DNA of 64,000 nucleotides from positions 16,560,001 to 16,624,000 of the forward strand of contig JAQISU010000022.1 in NCBI GenBank assembly GCA_029339505.1, written 5' to 3'. How positions within the stretch are numbered: the stretch's first letter is position 1; every line of letters starts with the position of its first letter. The notes below the pieces were generated by a model. The model saw only the letters and a list, made by a program, of their open reading frames with translations, searched no databases and had not been told where the DNA came from. Below are positions 9,748-21,889 of this stretch, piece after piece. Both the position numbers and the translations under genes were made by a program. This stretch comes from Unio delphinus. Taxonomy: Eukaryota > Mollusca > Bivalvia > Unionida > Unionidae.

Positions 9748-10195
9748 TTATATGAATGTGAGATTAGAAACTGGACGGTAGTTCTTTAAATCGTTATGGT
9801 CAAGTGTTGGTTTCTTCAGCAGAGGCTTTTTGATGGCAGTTTTGAAAAATGATGGGATTTCCCCTGATGAGAGAGAGATATTAATAACATCAGTTAGTGA
9901 GTGCAATAATGGGTCTAAGCAGCAGTGAAGTCGGAATTGGATCAAGTTCACAAGACTTTGGTGCACTTTTCATCACGATTGTCCGTACTAGATCAATAAA
10001 AACAGGTTCAAATGCTCCTAACAGTTGTCGCTGAAATTCTGCATCATAACTGTATGGTGATGAATCAGTTGAAATTGTGCTGTCAATCCAATCTCTAATG
10101 GTTTGTACTTTGTCATCGAAGAAATTTGCAAATTGGTCTGGTAGGTCTAGTGGAGAGAAGGTTGTTGGAAGTGGTGTACATTTGTTTTTTGACAT
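9748..10195 (-). pseudogene. LINE fingers/linker segment (copy 1)
   Basis: Two overlapping frames encode the segment leading into the reverse transcriptase. It includes KSCELDPIPTSLLL, INISLSSGEIPSFFKTAIKK and LLKKPTLDHNDLKNYRPVSN. The last string is the canonical NYRPVS motif of non-LTR reverse transcriptases. The break between the frames is near 9900. Confidence 0.88.
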
Positions 10196-10281
10196 TAGTT
10201 TGTTAGTTATCTCGAAGAGCTCTTTGCAGCTGGAACTCTAAGTGATCTTAGTATTGTAGTGGGATGATTTGGCTAAATGGA

Positions 10282-11691
10282 CTATGTTTGTGATGTTCTT
10301 CTTAGCGGCTTCGTAGATTTGTTTATGAATAGTGAGTCTGATGGAAAGCCAAAGCCTCTCTGCTTTTCGGCGATGTCTTTTAGCAGTGCGAAGCTGGTCC
10401 CTAACACTGCTATACCATGGAGAACACTTTTTATTGATACTCTGAATTTGGTGGCTGGGGTATGTTTTTCAAGCAATGAACGCAGGCAGTTATCAAGTTG
10501 TTCCGCTGTTGGATGTAAGAAAGTTGTTATGTTTTCTTGGATGTCATGCATGAATTTGGTTCTATTTATCATACGGAGGTTTCTCTTAGTAGCAAATAGA
10601 GGTGGAGGGTTAGGGACTGATATGTCGAGATGGCATACAGTGCAGAGGTGATCCGATGCAAGTTCGTGGGATACAAGGGTGGATTGCAGAATATTATCAT
10701 CAGGTCTATAAAGAAACCAGTCTAAAATGTGACCAAGTTTATGGGTAGGTTGGTTAACTGACTGTTTAAGATTGAAAACATGAATGCAATCTAGAAGTTT
10801 TGACATGTTTGGTTTACCAGGACAGTCAAAGTGAAAGTTGAAATCTCCAAGAATAATTAGGTTGCCACCTATCAAATTTCCATACTCTAGAAGATTTGGA
10901 AACTGCTCCAGAAAGAGAGATTCAGTCGGCTTGTTTTTGCTACTAGGAGGAGGACGGTAGAGACAGAAAAAATGGACTGACCATTGTTCCAGTGTGAGCG
11001 TTTTTTGGACTAGTTCAAACGATGTTTGGCAGAAATTGAAGATTGTGTTGCACTTAAGGCATTTGATCCTATTATTCTTTGTAACTTCAGCAATTCCATC
11101 TCCGCGAGAGTTGCGGGGGAACGACTTGATAGAGTAATCGCTGGATGTTAAATCCGCACACTTAGATTCATCACCTGCGGAATGTAACCAAGTTTCTGTC
11201 AAGAAGAAGACGTCAATATTCTGGTCGTTGATAAAATTAACAATTTCTGTGCGCTTTTCCAGTGATCCTACTGATTGAGCGTTGAATAATGCAATACGTA
11301 GTGGTATCCCTGGGACAGTTGACACAACGGTTGACGATTTAAGAGGAATTTGAACCAGGTTATTAAAATTAACGGCTGAATTTTTAAGTTGTTTATCCGT
11401 TACGGGCGAAAGGGAGATAACTGGAATTCTTCTTCCTGTTCTACGCCGGAAGGAACGTTTCTTTTTTCGCTTAAATTTACATTTAAGACATGATGAATGT
11501 ATTCCCATTTCGTTTAGTCTTGAGCACAATGTAGTATCTAGAATCAATTTGTGGTCAATTAATCCAAATAATAAGGGTTCGTTGTATTGTAAGCGGTCAC
11601 GTGACGGCGGTTTATTCAAAAACAAATGACGTCCTAACATTGGGATAAAACAGCTGAGAAATGTATTGTTTTGTAAATTTTGTATAAACAT
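10282..11691 (-). pseudogene. LINE AP-endonuclease domain ORF (copy 1)
   Basis: The minus-strand frame starts at a true ATG (11691) and stays open for 469 codons. The endonuclease motifs are visible in order: RIALFNAQSVGSLEKRTEIV, DVFFLTETWL, FFCLYRPPPS, LIILGDFNFHFD, and LASDHLCTVCHL with the SDH-type catalytic Asp-His. The N-terminal part is basic (FKRKKKRSFRRRTGRR). Near 10400 the frame diverges from copy 2, so the last 40 or so residues are out of frame. It would nick target DNA for target-primed reverse transcription in an intact element. Confidence 0.9.
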
Positions 11692-11720
11692 CTATTTTTG
11701 ATTATGCTCATCGTATCTAC

Positions 11721-13650
11721 GTATCAGTACTACACTTGAAAATGGATCCTTTTTCAATTTTTTGAAATGACTTTTGATGCTATGAGAATACGTGTAAGTG
11801 CTACCAACGGAGTTCCTCGAATACTGTTATGTGAAGAAATCAGATAGGATAGCCTGGATTTTCGAAGTTTTATACAAAAGATTTAATTGTATTTTATTTA
11901 AAAGTACCATAGGTTTGCGCCAAAGTATTTACAAGATGCAATTCAAAATTTTGTTGTTAAAAGTTGTACCAATACCATTCGATCATTGAATAATATTCGT
12001 CCTCCATTCTGTAGAACTATATTGTATTTAAAACAATTCTGCCATCCACAATTCAACTGTTCAGCACGTTTCAAACGGAAGTAATAAGTAACCTATCTAT
12101 TCAAAATCTTAACACTTGCTTTAACCGGGATAAATATAATATTCATTCAATGTATTTTGTTGGTGATGGATTGAATCAAGTTCAGCAAACAAATCCAATA
12201 TCATCAATATTAATTTATTTAGAAACAAATGAACACTTTCTAATAGAATTTGAAAATGATACAACTCTAAGACACCGGTGTTCTCTTCACATTACAGTAG
12301 CTTAATTTAGCAATCGATCTGATGAAATTAATAGGCAAATATTTAAGGCTATGCAAACTTTCATAAAGTATCAAAACATTTTACAAACCATTACACATAC
12401 CACAACCAAACCTATGTATTGCATCTTTTAGTACCAATAGGTGATTATTTGTATATGACATGTCTACATTAAGTCAGTAGACAATACATTGCTAAAATGG
12501 CTGTCTCATAGGATAGACAACTTCCAGCTTTCTACACAATCGCCATTTGCTGTATTGTATAAATAATACATGGAGATCTTCTCTTCATTACCTTGTGCTC
12601 AATATATAGGTGTTAGTTTGGAAAAACTCCATTGCACGTTTCCAAATATTAGCCCTTATCCCTTACCCTACAGTAATTCAACAATCAGTAGTTCTTTCTT
12701 TGAAATTGGATCAGTTTGCTAATGGCTCATTGACTGAGTAGCAAATAGTCCACATATATGTAAACTGATTCAGGTCTACTACACTGGTGGCAGAAGTAAT
12801 TGTACTCGTTTACACTGGTAAGGGATAAATAAAAGATTTACAATAGAGTTAATCGATACAGCTGTTAATTGTATTATTTATTTTTTAAAAACACAATTAC
12901 ACTAGTATTTTGAACATACTCTGATCACACATTCACAACTTATACTTTAAACTAATTTTCAGTTGTTTTGTGATACTGCAATATCCATGGATATGAACAG
13001 GATAAAAATGATTTCTTACAATGTTGACCTCTACCATACGTAATAGTATGAAAGATATTTAGAGCACTGTTAAATATAATTTACATATTTTATACAGAAG
13101 TAGTGTTTTTAAAGTGTGATTGAGAATTTCAAATAATATTCTCAAGGTCCGATTTGTTTTAACTGTCATTTCAGAACAAGAGATAAATGGACTGACCATG
13201 ATAAGGTATGATAAGGAAGTAGAAAACCTTTTTCCCAGCCTTGGAAAAAGAGCTAGGTTTGGGGTGTCCACTAAAGATAAAGATTTTAAAAAATGGAATA
13301 AATACTTGATCTGAGTATTTTCTCTCAGAACTAAATCATTATTTTCCTCTAAATATAAGTGTGTAATTGCATATACTTATATGTTTAGCATTACTGGAAG
13401 TTTGAATACTTGTGATCGTAGTAACACTGAACCTTTATTTATATAATGGACTATCCTTTCTTTGAATTTGGACCATTCCATATGTTACAAACAGATGCAC
13501 TGGAGAAATTACTGATGAGTGGCCAAATAGTGTAAACCATGATCAACCTGTGTGCTGAAAATGAATAAATAATCCCATCACAACATGCTACTAAACATTC
13601 ATCTTGTTAAGTCAACTAAGCTAAATATATTTTATTTTAAAACTCCCAAG
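11721..13650. other. Long AT-rich stretch without recognisable gene
   Basis: Scattered frames of about 60-70 codons (11798-11989, 13059-13314) occur on both strands at the same place and show no motif, splice context or composition change. No RNA gene or repeat family could be identified. Confidence 0.45.
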
Positions 13651-13654
13651 CTCC

Positions 13655-14375
13655 ACGGAACAGCTCATTTGGGAACAGCTACAAGATACACGGAACTATT
13701 TATGAGGGACAGCTACAAGTTCTACGTAAACAGCTCACGAGGCAATAGCTAAAAGCTCCACGGAACTATTCATGATGGAACAGCTGCAAGCTCTACGTAA
13801 ACAGCTCATGAGGGAACAGCTCTCAAGCATTATGGAACAGCTCATGAGGAAACAGCTACAAGCTCCACGATACAGCTCATGAAGGAACAGATCACAAGCA
13901 TTACGGAACAGCTCATGAGGGAATAGCTACAAGCTCCATGGAACAACTCATGAGAGAATAGCTACAAGCTACATAGAACAGCTCATTATGGAACAACAAC
14001 AGGCTCCACGTAACAGCACATGAGTGAACAGCTCTTAAGCATTAAGTAACAGCTCATGAGGGAACAGCTACCGCTCCACGTAACAGCTCATGAGTGAACA
14101 GCTCTATGGCATTACGAAACAGCCCATGATTGAACAGCTACAAGTTCCACGGAACAGCTCATGAGTGTACAGCCACGAGCTCCACGTAACAACTCATGAG
14201 TGAACAGTTCTCAAGCATTAAGGAACAGCTCATGAGGGAATAGCTACAAGCTCAACGGAATAGATCATGAAGGAACAGTTTACAAGCTTCCCCGAACAGT
14301 TATAAAGATTCGCTGAACAGCTTACAAGCTCTACTGAACTGCTTACGAGGGAACAGCTCAAAAGCCGACCAAACA
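13655..14375. repeat. Minisatellite, about 35-bp unit built on GCTCATGAGGGAACAGCT
   Basis: About 20 degenerate units of GCTCATGAGGGAACAGCTAC followed by AAGCTCCACGGAACA fill 0.7 kb. A variant half-unit (CTCAAGCATTA...) recurs at regular positions, giving a higher-order alternation. The right end decays into shorter ACAGTTTACAAGCT forms. Overlapping minus-strand frames are repeat artefacts. Confidence 0.93.
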
Positions 14376-14739
14376 GCACACAAGCTCCACCAAAACACTG
14401 CATATAGCATGACCAGTTCATAAAGCACCTGAACACAGTGATCAGAAAACACTCTTTGTGCAAAACAGAAAAAGTACTGTCCAGAGATTATTAAACATGG
14501 AATGGAAGGGACTACAGAAAAAATGAAAGACATGTAATATTTAATACTAGATTCTGCATTCTTGCGGAGAGCTTGATTTAGCAATCAAATCTGACTAAGT
14601 TTCATCAGTGTGTTTCTTTATTGCGCCACTGGCTGTTCCGGAAAGGCTGATTCAATAGTACCATATCTGTTGTCCACTCTCTTGTGTTGTCCACCCACAT
14701 TTTGTGTGTGTTTATTTTAGATCAACAGGCCATGGGCCA

Positions 14740-15390
14740 TGAGGACAACGGAATCTCTATTTGCAGCTGTTCGTAATTTCATAAAATCTGCTTATCTGAA
14801 ACTGCTTGAAGGATTTTGATTAATTTTGGTCACAACGTGCCATGCGTGGGGTTTCTCGGATTTATGATTTTTGTTGCCGCCAATGATACAAAATGTCCAC
14901 AATTGCAAAAATTAAGTGAAACTGACAGATATTTCAAACATCAAATCCAAATCCACCGATTCCATTCGGGTGAAATATTATCTACATGTTGCTTGGGTTA
15001 GCCTCTATCAAGTGTTTTTATTTGGTTGTCAAATATTCAATATGCCCGCAACATCTACCAGATTTTTGAAATGGTATATATACAGAAAGGTTCAAAATAA
15101 CATTTCTGAAATCACTTATAGTATTTTATGAAAAGTGAGGACAACGTTCCTTGGGTGTGAGCCTCTAAGATCTTTGTTTCGTTTCATCATCCAAGATTGC
15201 TGCCCTGTCCAGAAATAGGTCAAATAATAGGAAACCTTTTAAAACCCAAAACGCAAATCTGATAGGGTCTTACCCTAGAATCTTTGTGCCAAACTTTCAT
15301 GCGAATGTTCCTTGAATTGGCCTGTGTAACATTTTTGTTTCTTGTTGCTGTCAGATCAACCAGAATCAGGGCCTTCATTAGGCTTCGTAT
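14740..15390. repeat. Degenerate long-unit tandem repeat, about 150 bp
   Basis: The phrases GCGTGGGGTTTCTCGGATTT (about 14846), TTGGGTTAGCCTCTATCAAG (about 14994) and CTTGGGTGTGAGCCTCTAAG (about 15150) recur at about 150-bp steps. Each is followed by TTGTTT-type sequence and preceded by a GGTCACAACGTGCC or ACAACGTTCC motif. This looks like an old long-unit satellite. The copies are divergent and the borders are approximate. Confidence 0.45.
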
Positions 15391-15990
15391 ATGTCGCCAA
15401 ATGTGAAATACTTTTTAAAGTGGCTCTATTTTTACAGACTGTTCAAAACGTAGCTTGTGACAATTTTTTATATGGTAAATTTCATTGATATAAGCGACTC
15501 GAGCCACTTTATACTTTCTTTGGCAGTCAGTATATCATGTCCGTAGATGACGAATAAGACGTTCTTCGAACATGGTTGCAGCTACCTGCAAGCTGTCAGT
15601 CGGAGAAGCATTTAAATGTGATTACTAGGATATAAGGAAAGACCGTGGGATGAACTCTATTGTTAAAAAGGTCAGCAAAATGATTCTGCGTCATTTGCAC
15701 GTGTTGTTAATTTATGTGTATTGCAAACTATGTGTCAAACGCTTTGGGACTGCTTTGTGTTTAAAAATTATTCACTCAGATAACACATTTTTGTGGTCTG
15801 AACTTAAATGAGTCACAACAGTCATAACTGTTTTATTGCCATGTTTATACAGATTAAAAATAGGGCCAATATAATAATATTACGCATATATTTAAGTCTT
15901 TGCACAATGGCTCAAAATGTATCATATGGCTAAGAAGTGGCTCCCCTCTTATATACAATAATTATACTAGGGAACGGTTAAACATGACAT
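15391..15990. other. No recognisable feature
   Basis: AT-rich sequence with no supported gene or repeat between the long-unit repeat and the block of broken frames. Confidence 0.4.
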
Positions 15991-18900
15991 TTCTGACACT
16001 GTTGACAATATTTTATTTAAATGATGTTTCTCATACAATTACCAGGTTTCAAGATTTAAATTGTTTTCTTCTCAAAAACCTACAGATGAATTGAAATATC
16101 CTTTCATGAATTTTTTAAAGTCTGTTAAAATTGCCCTGATCCATAAAAAAAAACTTGGTCACGGTTTAATACTTAGACCAGAGAAACAAATCAAAGAGAT
16201 TTCTCATGAACTGATAGTGGGCTTTGGATATTCCGTAGCTTATTGACCTTCTAACCTTTCTAGCCGTAACAAATTAGGTCATTGATGCTGTCAAAAAGAC
16301 AACACTTTAACGACTTCTCAAATTTTTTTCTTGAACCATCACGTCCTGTGATTATACTTGTTTTTGTGTGTTGTTCTGCAGATATCACTTGCTGAGAGTT
16401 CCCATCATTAAAGTGCATGATGATGATTTTTTAGTACAGCAGCCTGTGATAAAAAGAGAATACATTTGCTTTCGTATGGATGAATCTTTAGGCTATAAAG
16501 TATCGATCCTCCAAAATCTAAAAGTGATGAGCTGATAAAGGTTAGCTGGAGGTTCAAACAAAGGAAACATGTTCTGATGGCAGAAACTGACAAATTTCAA
16601 CAATAATAAATTGGAGACAGATTTGAGAAATATAAGAATGAATACACAGAAATCTTGGAACTTGATGAAAAAATACAAGAAAAAGATAATGAGTTATTTG
16701 AACAAATAAGGAAAGGCATTATAGGCCAACAAAGCAAGGACATATCTGGTGAACTCATAACTACTTTAATGGTAAAGCGCTATGAATTGATGTGTTTAAT
16801 TGATATTATTGCCAAAAGCGGGGAAGTATCAGTAAACAAACAGTGTAATTATGTTGTAGACAAACAGTATAATGACTGCGATAAACAGAGCTATGGTGTT
16901 GGTGAAAACAGTGTAAAGATGTTTTATATAAACAATTTAATGATGTATAAAAAATATACTAGTGCAAGCAAATAGAGAAACTGTCTTGTTGAGATTGTGT
17001 TTCCGAACTTTCTAGCACTGAGGTTTTTGAAGATGCATGCATGTTACATATATAAAAAAGTCAGAATTATTTGAAATGGAATCCTTTATAGCCTTTGGTG
17101 CTTTGGATTGCCTTGCTTGCAGTGTGAATCTGAATGACATCCTTGTGTTCAACTCGAAACCATTACCTTTGATAAAATCAAAGGAACTTATGAATGGCCA
17201 AGGATTTGATTCAGTGATGACCAAATCTGTTACAACAGTAAACTCGTTGTTGCAAGCTGGTCTGCATCAATTCCTGGTACATCAATGACTGAAGTTATGA
17301 ATGCATCACGGATTCACTGTGTAGAAGGACAACACATGGAGTAAGGAAGTAGTGCTTGTGTGTGTGTCTGCGTGTTGCTTTGATGGTGATGCGGATGTTC
17401 TTAATAAAATCATTTCCAGATTTAACAATTTCAAAGATGTTCTTCCCACGTTCATGGAATATTCATAGCTGACATCATGTTTGTTATCATTATTTAATAG
17501 CACATGTTTAGGACTTAAGTCACACCCAAGATTAATTTGTGAGACATTGTATATTGGAGAAATCTCCTGGCTTGATATACCACGAGCTGTCAGTATTTTG
17601 AATCAGGTTTTCAGCATTCTAATAGCTTTATCAACAGCATACAACTACACTGAAAACTTCAGATCTAAATCTTTACTGATCAAATGACACCATGAATGGA
17701 AGAGCATTAATCCATGGATCTCTCTACGTAAGGCTACTAGAGATATTACTGCTCATCCATCAACAAATATTCATTATGCCATAGCAGACTTGCAATATTC
17801 ACTCATATCAAGGCAACATTATTGCATCTTAGCAAGAGATGACACATTACTGGTGCACACAGATGTTGAAGTCATCCAACGCCTTTCTAAATCTTGGACC
17901 AGAGTACTGTACAGTGATCGTGATTGAAAGAAAACATTCAAACAGAGTACTTTCTATTACAACTTACCAGTTTGTTAAAGTTGCAATTGTTGACTCGGAA
18001 CTTCATCTGAAGTTAATAATTTGAACTTTTGGTATCTCAAAAACATATTTAAGTCGAATTGGGCTCTCTGTTGTCGAAATGCATTTTTGGGACACACACA
18101 ACTGCATTCAGACATGTAAATGAAATGTTAACCTGATATCGATGGACATGAACAGATGAACACAATACGTTAGTGTCTCAGCTTGTGCATGGTAGAGAGA
18201 CGATAAAATACCCAGAACTAATTTTTTTAAAACAATTCTGCTCAGTTTTGATTAGATATCTACTAGACCTTGATAAATATAAATGTCAGAACTTGGCAGA
18301 AGATGCTTCAAATTACCAGTGTTGAACGAGTGCACACTGCAGAAAAGAAAATCATGTATGAAGCAAGGAATGTTTGATTTCATCAAAACATATATATAGT
18401 TTGATGATGCTGGAATGTTTGATGAGATAAATTTCGAGAAAATATGCAACAGAAACTATGCTATTCAGAGAATCCAAGGTGACCCATACTCAAAAGACAA
18501 ATTGGATGATTATAGTCCACAAGATGTTGAAATGGATCTTGAATCAGAATCACAAATAGAAAAAAAGACATTTTTAGAAATGATACTACAGAACATCAAC
18601 AGTTGAACAGCTTTAATGTAAAAGCAAGTGAAGAAATATGGGCAAAGCTTTGTAAATTGAACCCGCAAAGGATAGAGCAAAAGGTGCTACGTTTCTGTAC
18701 CATCACATGACTGACTACACCTCTTCAGTGTTATCTCACTACAGTTTTGTAACTTACAGACCAAATGATGGATCCAAAATTACCAGATATAAAATTCAAC
18801 CAATCCTAGATATCAGTTGTTCACCTGAATTTCATTACTTACCAGGAAGCTGTAAACAGTATTGACGAAATGTCTGTTAAATCTGGAATACCAGTTTGTT

Positions 18901-19170
18901 TCAATTCATGATTTGTTTTTGCCATCTCGAAACATTAAATTTATTACGGAAAAAATTCCAGACGAGTTGGAAATATGATGAACATTGAACAATATATTTT
19001 GAAGATAAAGGAGAAAGAAAAAAGTCTGGAGCATACTAAAATTATTCATATCTTTAAGGACTCGCCTTTATCAAAACTGATAGCACCAGAATTAAAGTTC
19101 TTGTTGCATGACCATTTTTTTTTTGTAGCAACGAGTTTATTCATCAAGGACATCATCGGGCTGCAGTAAG
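15990..19170 (+). pseudogene. Block of broken plus-strand reading frames, unidentified
   Basis: Several plus-strand segments read like protein but are cut by stops and frameshifts. Examples are KYPFMNFLKSVKIALIHKKK (about 16090), a lysine- and glutamate-rich 106-codon frame at 16655..16975, a 79-codon stretch with DITAHPSTNIHYAIADLQYS (about 17695-17927), and VLSHYSFVTYRPNDGSKITR followed by SCSPEFHYLPGSCKQY (about 18690-18860). Neither a domain nor a transposon terminus is recognised. It could be a single decayed gene, a decayed mobile element, or partly chance, because the AT-rich background yields many random frames of 60 codons. The same-strand clustering is the main argument for decay of something real. 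Confidence 0.35.
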
Positions 19171-19179
19171 TCAAGAAAC

Positions 19180-21050
19180 AAAAAAAAAAAAAAAAACAAA
19201 TGAGCGAAAAGAGAATGTTTGTTCTATTAAAGAAGTTTTTTCCTTCTCTTTATTTGTTTATAAAGATTTCTTATCGAATCAAAATAATTCTTAGTGGTCA
19301 TTATTTCGCAGTATACAATTTTTCAACTTTCCAGATTTTAGAAATACAGTTTGTTTTAGAAATACAATTTGTTTTAGATAAAATTCTATTTCAGCTAAAT
19401 TTCACCAATTTCATATATACTTTTCGGGTACTATTATTTAGGTGCTTTTAAACAAGTTGATCTTAAACCATGTAGCTATTGGGGTTTTAATCCACATAAA
19501 CTGTCGAGACAAGAATGTTTCATCGGTAAACCTGAAAACCACAAATACTCATTTTATGGTACTATTCACAAAATGTTTTATATTTATAATATTATTTTAT
19601 ATTATAAATATCAATTATATCCATGACATTTAATTTCTGATATTTTAAGTTCAATACTTCTATTCACGTTACCAGTAATAAAGTTTAATCAATTTATAAT
19701 TAACTTTTATAAAAAATAATTTGTATGCACGATAATGAATTTCCGAAATTCGTTTCTATGGATGGACATGGGTGTCTAAATTTCACTTATATGACTTGTG
19801 GTTGTCACTTTGCCCTGCCCGCGATTGCGTAAGTCAGGGGAACAAAGAAATGGTTAGAAGCCATGTTTATATATAATACACCACGGCTATAGTTGATCTT
19901 TCTTCGCATAGGTGTGAAAAGTCTCACGTTGGCGTTGAAAGCTTTGTTCAAGAACAAAAGACCTTTATATGCTTCGTAAATCTCACCATGATGACAGACA
20001 ACCCGGGGTCATTGTCTGATAGTTGAATAGAACAGGGTAGACTCGACACCCAATCGAAATTGAGCGAGTAAGTGATCAAAATTTGAATTCGAATTTAATT
20101 TAGTATTTTCGAGCTGGGAACTTAGTAATTACCCAAACATCGTGCTCGAAGAAGAAATCAATGCTTCGAGAAAGCCACTCGTAATGATCCGTAGGAAATT
20201 CTACGAAAGACAAAGGTTCGTAAAGGTCAGTAGGTTATTTGCTCACTTGCTGCAGAATAATACGGCATTGTGATTGTGATTTTGTGCAGTATGTATATTT
20301 CATTACTAGAATCGGTAGTACGTAGAATTATCTTTGTATTGTTTAATTTACACGCGTATTTGAGAAATGAGCTATGATTATGTAGAGAGTTATGTATATT
20401 GCTAGCTCGTAGTCAGAATAAATAATGTAATTTGCTATATTGTTACTTCGTAGTAAACTTGTGAATTTATTCATGTGATATTCTAGATTTTGCAACTGTT
20501 GAATTGAATTGTAAATTTGGAAAATGGTTGCAGTGTGTAAAATTAGTTATTATGGCTGTAAGGATATATCAGATCATGGATATTTAAACATTGGTGTACA
20601 CTTTGTAGGAGTATGATGTACAGAAATGCGTCTGATTGTTGTGATATTGTTCAGTATAATGAGATTAAGAATATATATACTAATGTGACGCCAGTTATTG
20701 ATGTCTGTATGATAAACAACTGAAACCGTGCTTTTATTCGACGTAGTGGACCTAAATTCACTACTAAAGAACCCTAGCATGGTTCAAATTCACTAACACT
20801 CAGCTATGTGACGTTTGCTTCTACTAACTGGCTAATTATTTCGGGCTAGAAATATTTCCATGGCGCCGAATCCAAATAATCACACAAATAAATCTAAGAA
20901 TTGCTTAAAAACGGGGAGCTATCAAATGCGCTTACTCGAAATTTATTACAGTATGATACACGGACAGGTGCAAAGTAATCCCACACTATATATCAAGTAG
21001 TAATGCAATAGGCTGTTACATGGTCGAGAGGAAGAGAAGTGATCGGAAAC
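19180..21050. other. AT-rich stretch without recognisable gene
   Basis: It holds a short poly-A tract at about 19180 and many short frames with no motif. No splice-flanked exon was found. The segment at 20040-20330 is somewhat richer in G+C but carries no recognisable element. Confidence 0.4.
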
Positions 21051-21052
21051 TT

Positions 21053-21245
21053 ATTATCATTTGATTTTAGAATTTTTAATAAATTGTTATTCATTTGAAT
21101 TTCACATTTGTGAATTGCTGATAGGGGGCTCCAAGCTTTTCCTCTCTCTATCACTAATTTCACTTCCTACAATATCAAGCCTGAGTGGGGCTTCTATAAT
21201 AATTTAAATAAAATATTTAGAGTACCCAACACGAACCATAAACAC
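21053..21245 (+). repeat. Dispersed repeat R1, copy 1
   Basis: It shares with 30395..30605, in the same orientation, the order AATTGTTATTCATTTGAATTTCA, TGCTGATAGGGGGCTCCAAGCT, GAGTGGGGCTTCTATAATAAT and TTAGAGTACCCAAC. The copies are old and divergent. An AATAAA-like signal and a GGGGGCTC string in both suggest an LTR or LINE end, but no termini were identified. Confidence 0.55.
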
Positions 21246-21889
21246 ACACCCTTGCACAGTGGCCGCCACAGTGGTGGTATGCAACAAATCACTTATATGG
21301 GTCGTCACGCATTTTTTAATTTGCCTCCCCAACCCCCTTCCCCGGGGTATGTTTACATGGATTAACCCTTAGATGAAATGCAAAAAATATTACGTTGAAA
21401 TTTTTACCATTCTGAGTGAATGTAATAATGTTTACAGTTTGAAGGAACATTTTGAAGAGGTTGTCGATTTTCGAATGGTTTAGATTAATTGAATTAAGAT
21501 TCGAAATTATATTGAACATAGAATAAAATATATTTCTAAAAGATTTAGAAGGGACTTAATATGTATGCTTCGACGCTCAACTCACTACTCTTTTGAGGAA
21601 AGTTTTAAAACAAAACAATGACGTGCTCCTAATGAAAACATTTTACGTACGAAATTAAAATTAAATACTGCTTGATTATTGCTTTCTCAAACAAATATTG
21701 TTTATATAATTCAGCTGTACATGTTCTTAAAACGGTTATGTTTTCGAAATGTGTGGTAGGGATCAATGGTATTGTTTATGTATTGATATTACATTCCTTA
21801 CGATATAGTTTGCTTCTGAAATCAATTAAAAAATATAACAGTTCTCGATTAAATAATAAGGAATAAAAAAGGTTTAACTTATTCCATCA

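Larger units (their letters stand above)
8298..11720 (-). mobile_element. CR1/L2-like non-LTR retrotransposon, copy 1 (nearly full, decayed)
   Basis: The minus strand encodes, in order, an AP-endonuclease domain, a reverse transcriptase and the family's C-terminal region, broken by frameshifts and stops. The 3' end has the motif TAAAGCGCTTAGAGCTTC followed by CTCATTATTATT and an (ATT)n tail, typical of this LINE group. A second copy lies at 59.86-62.8 kb in the opposite orientation. Clade assignment to CR1/L2 rests on remembered C-terminal and 3'-end patterns. I expect it to be non-functional. Confidence 0.9.
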
